A stretch of DNA of 23,653 bases. Origin: Rodentolepis nana (taxonomy: Eukaryota > Platyhelminthes > Cestoda > Cyclophyllidea > Hymenolepididae). Under the pieces are notes generated by a model that ran no database searches, was not told the DNA's origin, and saw nothing but the letters and a program-made list of their open reading frames with translations. The first letter of the stretch is position 1. Each line of letters begins with the position of its first letter. The translations under genes and the position numbers were made by a program. Positions 18,171 to 23,653 of this stretch are shown one piece after another. The stretch is from the NCBI GenBank assembly GCA_900617975.1, contig UZAE01013330.1, positions 1-23,653 on the forward strand, in the 5' to 3' direction.

Positions 18171-19594
18171 AAGTATGGTGGTCAAAATAGTTTCAGATGG
18201 TGCTTTTGTCTCCATAATAGTTTTGGTCAACTCAGGAATGCTGGGTCATACAAAAACTACATAATATCACGCATTGTCATTCAATTTTGATAATCTTCGA
18301 AAGGAGAAAGGTCAACAATACCCGTCAATCCGTGAAAGCTGACCTTTTGCACTTAAACGGACAAATAAGTAGATATTGCTCAACCCAAAATTGAGCATCA
18401 AGAGAAGTAAGAGTCTTCTCTGTCATCAAAATTTTTCAACAAATAAATTTTTCAAGTCTAAAAAATTATTCAAAATTCATACTATTAGTCAAGCCTACAT
18501 CGCCACTGATGATGGTGCAGTCTTGTCAGCCAATTGAGCTCATGAATAGACGAATGTTTATTCATATGGAGCTTAAATAACTCACTGATCTTTAGAAACC
18601 TAAATAATATTATCAACACTTAACTCACTATTCCCAACTATTTCTCTATCAACTGTTACCGATCCTAAATAAAAAACATTCAGCCACATGTCCTCTCCTT
18701 GATACATTATTTGATAGCATGATCGATTACAAACTAGAGTGAGTAAATGCTTAATATTAACGAAATTATTAAGTCAATAGCGATATATCGGTTGGTCATT
18801 TGAAGGCTAAAATTAGTGAAAAAAACTCTGATTATTCGAATTCTGACAAATAAATGGAAATAAGGTGATCTCACAAAAACTTAAAGCTGTCATAGGAAGC
18901 ATTGAAGATGGGAGAATTTTTTTCTAAAATGCAATACCATCTAATTGAGTTCAACAAATTTGTCAAGCAAATCAAAATTTTCTTTATTATCGGCACTTTT
19001 GTTTTAGATAAAACAGTAAAACAGAACCTTATTCAATATCATATGCATGAGCAAAGCATAAAATAACCACTTCAAGTAATTCCACTTAGTCAAATATATA
19101 TTTCATTAAACAAAAGTTCTTACAAGCTCTTTGGGATAATTGAATCGATATCTAAAAGATTTCACCAAGGAGGGTTTAAAACTCCTGATGGAGTTAATTA
19201 CATTTATGTTTTTAGATCACAGAATGTAACACAAGAGCAACAATAAAACTGAAGTATTAAGATAAGCACATAATTGATCATTCATATGGCAAATATTTGA
19301 AAAATGAGACCCTTCTCTTCGACACGAATAAGCCAGATAATACTTAAAATGAAGGTATAATATATTTCATTGAGATAGGATAAATTTTAGAAAACCAGAA
19401 TATTACTAAATAAAAAAAGTAAAATAGAGTTATTGAAATATTAATTTTTCTGCAAGCTATATGTTTCGTTAATAATTATAATATTTTAAATATGCCACAA
19501 GCACTGCGCATCTATAAAAATATCATTACCTAATTGAAGGTCAAAATAAGTAATTGGCTAGCCTGTAGAAACAATTTTCGCTTAACTTAACCTT
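18171..19594. other. VPS13 upstream region; no gene seen
   Basis: AT-rich sequence with no convincing open frame. It should hold the VPS13 promoter and 5' untranslated region. A weak inverted repeat, AAAGGTCA (18307) and TGACCTTT (18340), resembles paired nuclear-receptor half sites but may be chance. Confidence 0.4.
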
Positions 19595-19606
19595 ATGGGA
19601 CTCTGA
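19595..19606 (+). promoter_or_regulatory. Minimal upstream open reading frame (Met-Gly-Leu-stop) before VPS13
   Basis: ATGGGACTCTGA forms a four-codon upstream frame whose stop lies one base before the VPS13 ATG at 19608. If included in the 5' untranslated region it would affect initiation at the main start. Transcript extent is unknown. Confidence 0.35.
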
Positions 19607-19607
19607 T

Positions 19608-21555
19608 ATGGTTTTTGAGACACTAGTTGCTGATCTCTTAAATCGATATCTTGGCAGCTACTTGGAGACCCTTAGTGCCTCACAACTCAGTTTGGGTCTG
19701 TTATCTGGTCAGTATATTCCTTATATCGAAGAGTTTGATTTTTAAGGTAACGTATCCCTAGAAAATGTCGATGTGCGAGCTACCGCATTCGATGATTTTC
19801 AAATACCCATCAGGGTTATACAAGGCCATATTCGTACGTTTGCTTGTTACTTTAATCTTTAGGTAAACTAAAACTTAAAATACCATACAAAAATCTGTAC
19901 ACGGAACCTGTGGTTGCTGAATTAGAGGGCTTATACATCCTTGCTGTTCCTCGAGCTGGTTTGCAATGTTTTTTTGGCTTGAATGTTTATTTATTAGCTG
20001 CTGTTTATGATGAAAATAAGGAGCGTCAATATCGTCGTGAAGCTAAACGAAGGACTCTTCAATCCATTGATGAACTTCGTCAAGTGAAACAGCTGCAAGA
20101 AAAAGAGTCTTCAGATACATTTTTGGAAAAACTTGCCTCTCAGATTATTAAAAATGTTCAAGTTATAATTGAAAATATTCACATTCGTTATGAGGATCAG
20201 ACTACTATTCGTGGGATGCGATTTTCTGCCGGTATAACTTTGAATCGATTAGCTTTTCAGGTAAATTTTATTTTACCAATTTTAATCTTCCTAGACCTGT
20301 GATAGCTTTGGTCAGCCAGTTATTCTTGCGAATGATTCGTCGAAAGAGTTCTTCAAGGTATGTGTCTTTCGTATTTTATTATTATGCTAGCTTGCTGAAC
20401 TGGATTCGCTTGCTATTTACTGGAATCATAATTCGGCAATTTATGGAAATCTCCCAACCGGGCCTCTTAGAGTAGGATTTGTTTGTAAATTTATCGGAAT
20501 AAATTCTAGAATGTTATGAGTTCCTCCATTGCAAGCTTTGATAAAACCAAAACAGGAATGGATTACAGTATGTTGATTTAATGGTCATAATATTCCTAAT
20601 CTCATAGTTATTCGACCGATTTCATTCAACTCACTTCTTCATGTACATATGCAACCTGAAAAGGCTCAATTTAAGATCCCTCAAGTCGGAATAGACATTA
20701 AATTCGAAGAAATTGAGGTAGACCTCCAGCATAATCAATACGTCGACATTCTTCTTCTTCTCGACTCTGTTGATCGATTGATCCTTCAAAATAAATTCTT
20801 GAAGTATAAGTCAGTGGTTGATTCCAAGAAATATTCTAAAACTAGGTAAGGTTTTAATCTTATGTAATTGACTTAATCTATTCAATTATTTTTGTTGATC
20901 TTCGATGATCTTAATTTCTGCAGCACCTCAAGGTGGATGTTTGCCTATAATGCAGTGTTGGAGGAGATTGTTCGACGTCGAACACGCGTATGGTCTTGGG
21001 AACATATCAAAGAACATCGACAGATGATTAAAGACTACACCAACTTGTGGACCAAAAAACTGTTGAATGAGACCCTTACTCCCCAAGAGTTGGAAATGAT
21101 TGATGTAATTTATCCTCCTCCTCCTCCTTCTCCTCCCCCGCCCTCCCGTGCTATTAAGTCGTTCCAGTTGCAGCCCTTTTAACGCACTTCTTTTTCCCCT
21201 CATTTTAGACCCTTGAAGATGAGCTGGATGTGATGAACTTGACCTTGACTCGTCAGCGAGCAGAAATTCAGGTAAACTTGAGTTGAATTTCTAATGATCT
21301 TCCGTCAACTTTATCCATTATCCCGGTCTTAAATGCGTATGCGTATGAGGTCGATATTTCTCTACCTTTTTTTGCTTGCTTTGGACAGTTGACCATTCAA
21401 AAGAAGGTAAATATTTTTGTTGTCTTTGTCCTCCATACGTCGGTGATTCCTCGTTTTCGTCCTTACTTGTTTTCTGAGTATGCCTTTTCTTCCCAAAATC
21501 TCAATTAAAAATTGCTTTACAGTCCCATAAAACGAAGCGAAGTCGTTTCCATGCG
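19608..21555 (+). CDS. VPS13: VPS13A/C-type bridge-like lipid transfer protein, N-terminal 430 codons (partial)
   Basis: VPS13 proteins carry phospholipids along a hydrophobic groove between membranes at contact sites. Exons: 19608-19707, 19747-19833, 19863-19967, 19998-20260, 20295-20357, 20391-20471, 20510-20567, 20608-20845, 20924-21104, 21209-21271, 21389-21406, 21523-21555. All phases agree. The start MVFETLVADLLNRYLGSYLE is the classic Chorein N-terminal motif. GHIRKLKLKIPYKNLYTEP, the IIKNVQVIIENIHIRYED block, LAELDSLAIYWN, IIRPISFNSLL and VWSWEHIKEHRQ follow in family order; the last two favour VPS13A/C over VPS13D. The final two exons (18 and 33 nt) are less certain. The first seven introns are only 29-40 nt, then 78, 104, 117 and 116 nt. 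The family is about 3000 residues long, so most of the gene is missing. No later exon is visible up to the N at 22277, beyond which continuity is doubtful. Confidence 0.95.
21105..21208 (+). other. VPS13 intron 9 with (CCT)n tract
   Basis: This 104-nt intron contains a CCT/CCC-rich run at about 21114-21147, far from the acceptor. The open frame through it, which would read as a run of prolines, is an artefact of the unspliced sequence: skipping it joins LEMID to TLEDELDVMN as in other VPS13 proteins. Confidence 0.75.
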
Positions 21556-22276
21556 GTAAGAATGGTGCAGTCAGTGTTGTGATGTTTTCTTGGTGTTGTC
21601 GCTTGCCATAACAACACTTAATACCTTTATGCCATTTATTGTGGTATCGTCAAGAGCGCTTCTAAATTACCCAAAGGTGTTTCTGATAGTACCTAAAATG
21701 AGTTCTCTTTCGTAACTTCTAATTCGCTTTTTGTAGTATTCTAATTCGTTAAATTAAGCTTTGCACTTTGTGAGGCTTTAGATGAGGGACTAATTATGCT
21801 AGCCTGTTTATCACAATTTTATAAACAAGTATGTCGTCGTTTGAGTTCAGGTCTTGACTACACGCAAAACAGTCATTCTTCCCAAATAGGCCAGTAATTT
21901 TATGGTTAATGCCTCTAAAGTCACTAAGCCGATTGGAATTGAATTTCACTTAACCGATTAGGCGGAGACAAAGTCAGCCTTTTTTTACAGAGAACAATAT
22001 GATTAAGGCTTGTAGAAGTGTACTTTGCTCGTGAATAAACTTTGCTTTACGGCCTTTAAAGCATTTTTTGAGACTTTGCTGAAGAATTGTGTTCTTTTTA
22101 TCTTAACTATAACTATAACAATGCATATGCCACAAGTGTGAACTACTGCATTTGCTATGAAGCATTTCTTGTGTGGAGCGCGTTTCTTTCACCCAGGACA
22201 ACTTCTCTCTCTCTCTCCCTCCCTCTCTCGCATTGATCGCCTTCTTTTGGGTATGACGCTCGTTAAGACCGGGGAG
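21556..22276. other. Sequence downstream of the last visible VPS13 exon
   Basis: Presumably VPS13 intron 12, from the GTAAGA donor at 21556 up to the N. No further exon is recognisable. It contains a CT-rich tract near its right end. Confidence 0.5.
22203..22229. repeat. CT-rich simple repeat
   Basis: CT and CCT units over 27 bases, about 50 bases before the N at 22277. Low-complexity DNA of this kind often ends contigs. Confidence 0.9.
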
Positions 22277-22277
22277 N
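22277..22277. other. Ambiguous base / unsized assembly join
   Basis: A single N marks the point where SINE-like sequence resumes, matching the break at 18154. Confidence 0.7.
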
Positions 22278-22398
22278 ACAGTGGGGTGATGGTAGTTTGA
22301 AGTCAGAAGTCAACTGCCAGTTGATAGACTTTTTTGCCGTATGAATATACGTTGCCCAGGGTGCCCCACGTGGAGGTAAGTCTATCGCACATCCCCCC
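22278..22398 (-). mobile_element. SINE-like repeat, copy F', head half, begins at an N
   Basis: It runs from ACAGTGGGGTGATGGTAG to CTATCGCACATCCCCCC on the plus strand, which is the head third of the element. The tail part is missing on its left, where the N stands. It keeps the CACGTG palindrome and GAG-GTAAGT. It complements copy F (18039-18153); together they make one element lacking about 100 bp. Confidence 0.85.
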
Positions 22399-22410
22399 TA
22401 CGGAAATATT
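22399..22410 (+). repeat. Candidate TSD, right, of the split SINE-like copy F
   Basis: TACGGAAATATT, partner of TACCGAAATATT at 18027-18038, directly follows the head end of the element. Confidence 0.65.
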
Positions 22411-23576
22411 AACTCACCACGCTGTATGCATAATCCTGGAGAAAATTTAAAAGATATGGAAAATGACTCCTTAGCTGAAAAATGTCATGCTCCCATTCCA
22501 TTTAAATAGTTGAATAGGCTAAATTACCATAAATAGCAATATTAATAGTATATATCACACACCATAAACGCCTCACACCTCTTAAATTTTGATCTGATTA
22601 TGTTGTGACTAAATGCATTACCTCAATATACTCTAAGATGGAGGTAAATTGATCTTTAATTAGGAAGACTTGCAACTCTCAGTACCACAGTTTTAGGACA
22701 GATTTGTGTCACTTAAAGTGTCCAATCTTTTCAATCTTTTTGGCAACTTTTTGTCAATCTTTTTGTCTTATCTTTAAGCATCAATTGTCTTTTGATTAAT
22801 CAATAATTTATTTATTTTCTTATGTCACATGCCCCATTTCACATTTTCAAGGTGAAATCAAGCATTTTATTTGCCTATTTGCTTCGATCACCCTGGAGAG
22901 GATTTTAATTTTAAATGTCAGCCCAAATACTTTACATGGGAGCTTAAAAAAGCATTTGGTAATTACTAAAACATCACATTTAGGGAAGAAATTTAACAAA
23001 TGAACTCACTTAATTGTCTCATTTTACATATCTATGGTGTGTTAGTGTTACATGTCATTGAAAAGGAATTTTTTAATATAAATTATCTTGGAGCATTTTA
23101 ACATATTTGCGTAATCTTGAAACACTTTTATATTACTAACAAGTTAATAAAAGATAAAAAATATTAAAAAAGAGAAAGACAAAGGTAAACCAGACTTTTT
23201 AACGAAATATCTGCTCCATTCACAGCAGCTCAAGCCTAAGAGTGAATGATTTCGGGTCACTCTTAAGAGGGATGTCCATGCTTGAAGAACGCCTTCAATA
23301 CTTTCTATCCAATTCACCTAGCACTTAACAAACATATTCAAGAAATCTACAATATGAGGAAGTAATGGAATATCGTCTAGTAAAGTATGTGGAAGAGTGT
23401 GTCGATATAGTATCTCAATGAATATGCAACCCCCACCCCCCAATCCTCTAAAGTCAAATTGCTAAAAGGAATGGAAAAAACAGGATCAATTAGATTTAAT
23501 ATTCCATCTGAAAATCTGGGAAATATTTGATGTTGAATTTTGGCATATGAAAAGGATGCAAAATTTCTGAAAATAA
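22411..23576. other. AT-rich, no gene recognised
   Basis: No open frame of note and no VPS13 exon. Around 22723-22768 there are repeated TCAATCTTTTT words, a small T-rich degenerate tandem. A C-run (CCCCCACCCCCC) sits near 23431. Confidence 0.5.
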
Positions 23577-23597
23577 AATAATAATAATAATAATAAT
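23577..23597. repeat. (AAT)7 tract next to SINE-like copy G
   Basis: Seven AAT units, eight bases before the start of a SINE-like copy. The same trinucleotide forms the LINE tail at 4963-4974. The sequence before it does not match the LINE or SINE 3' end, so it is either a plain microsatellite or the tail of another element. Confidence 0.85.
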
Positions 23598-23604
23598 CTT
23601 AAAT

Positions 23605-23653
23605 GGGGTGTGCGATAGACTTACCTCCACGTGGTGCACCCTGGGCAACGTAT
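23605..23653 (+). mobile_element. SINE-like repeat, copy G (head only, cut by window edge)
   Basis: Starts GGGGTGTGCGATAGACTTAC and continues through CCACGTGGTGCACCCTGGG to the end of the window, matching the head of copies B, C and E nearly exactly. The shared start point after unrelated flanks confirms that this is the true 5' end of the family. Confidence 0.9.

Noticed and set aside
20892..21182. VPS13 open frame running on into a proline-rich end (PPPPPSPPPP)
   Set aside because: The proline run is an unspliced (CCT)n intron; removing GT...AG at 21105-21208 restores the conserved LEMID-TLEDELDV join.
1..23653. CRISPR array, bacterial operon or phage features
   Set aside because: Introns, animal gene families and animal transposons throughout; the repeats are dispersed retroposons, not regularly spaced arrays.

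Overview
The window is nuclear DNA from an invertebrate animal. It is AT-rich, its genes have GT-AG introns, and it holds retroposons and a decayed DNA transposon. The species cannot be named from the sequence. A flatworm is the best guess, because introns are tiny (29-40 nt) at the 5' ends of both large genes and grow towards the 3' ends, a pattern described in schistosomes. The transposon proteins look arthropod-like by eye, so an arthropod is not excluded.

Layout. (1) 1-3537: a retroposon end at the left edge, then a small two-exon minus-strand gene (1326-1939) of unknown function, then AT-rich intergenic DNA. (2) 3538-11645: a complete 16-exon minus-strand gene for presequence protease PITRM1 (M16C metalloprotease, mitochondrial peptide clearance). 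All splice phases join to a 3030-nt, 1009-residue reading frame. Its introns carry a 5'-truncated LINE with a perfect 13-bp target-site duplication (TSD), a decayed mariner-like transposon and a SINE-like copy. (3) 11646-19607: about 8 kb without a recognised gene, studded with copies of one SINE-like family. (4) 19608-21555: the first 12 exons (430 codons) of a VPS13A/C-type lipid-transfer protein on the plus strand. The gene continues beyond what can be seen. (5) 21556-23653: no recognised exon, two more pieces of the SINE-like family.

Two results stand out. First, the dispersed repeat ends in the same ~50 bp as the LINE inserted in the PITRM1 intron, and full copies have TSDs, so this looks like a SINE with its LINE partner. 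Second, the repeat half ending at the N at 18154 and the half starting after the N at 22277 share a flanking 12-bp sequence (11/12). They look like one insertion cut in two. The 4.1-kb block between them, which holds all visible VPS13 exons, is probably misplaced in the assembly.

PITRM1 and VPS13 are housekeeping genes in unrelated processes (mitochondrial peptide degradation; lipid transport at membrane contacts). Nothing suggests that they act together, and their adjacency is itself in doubt.
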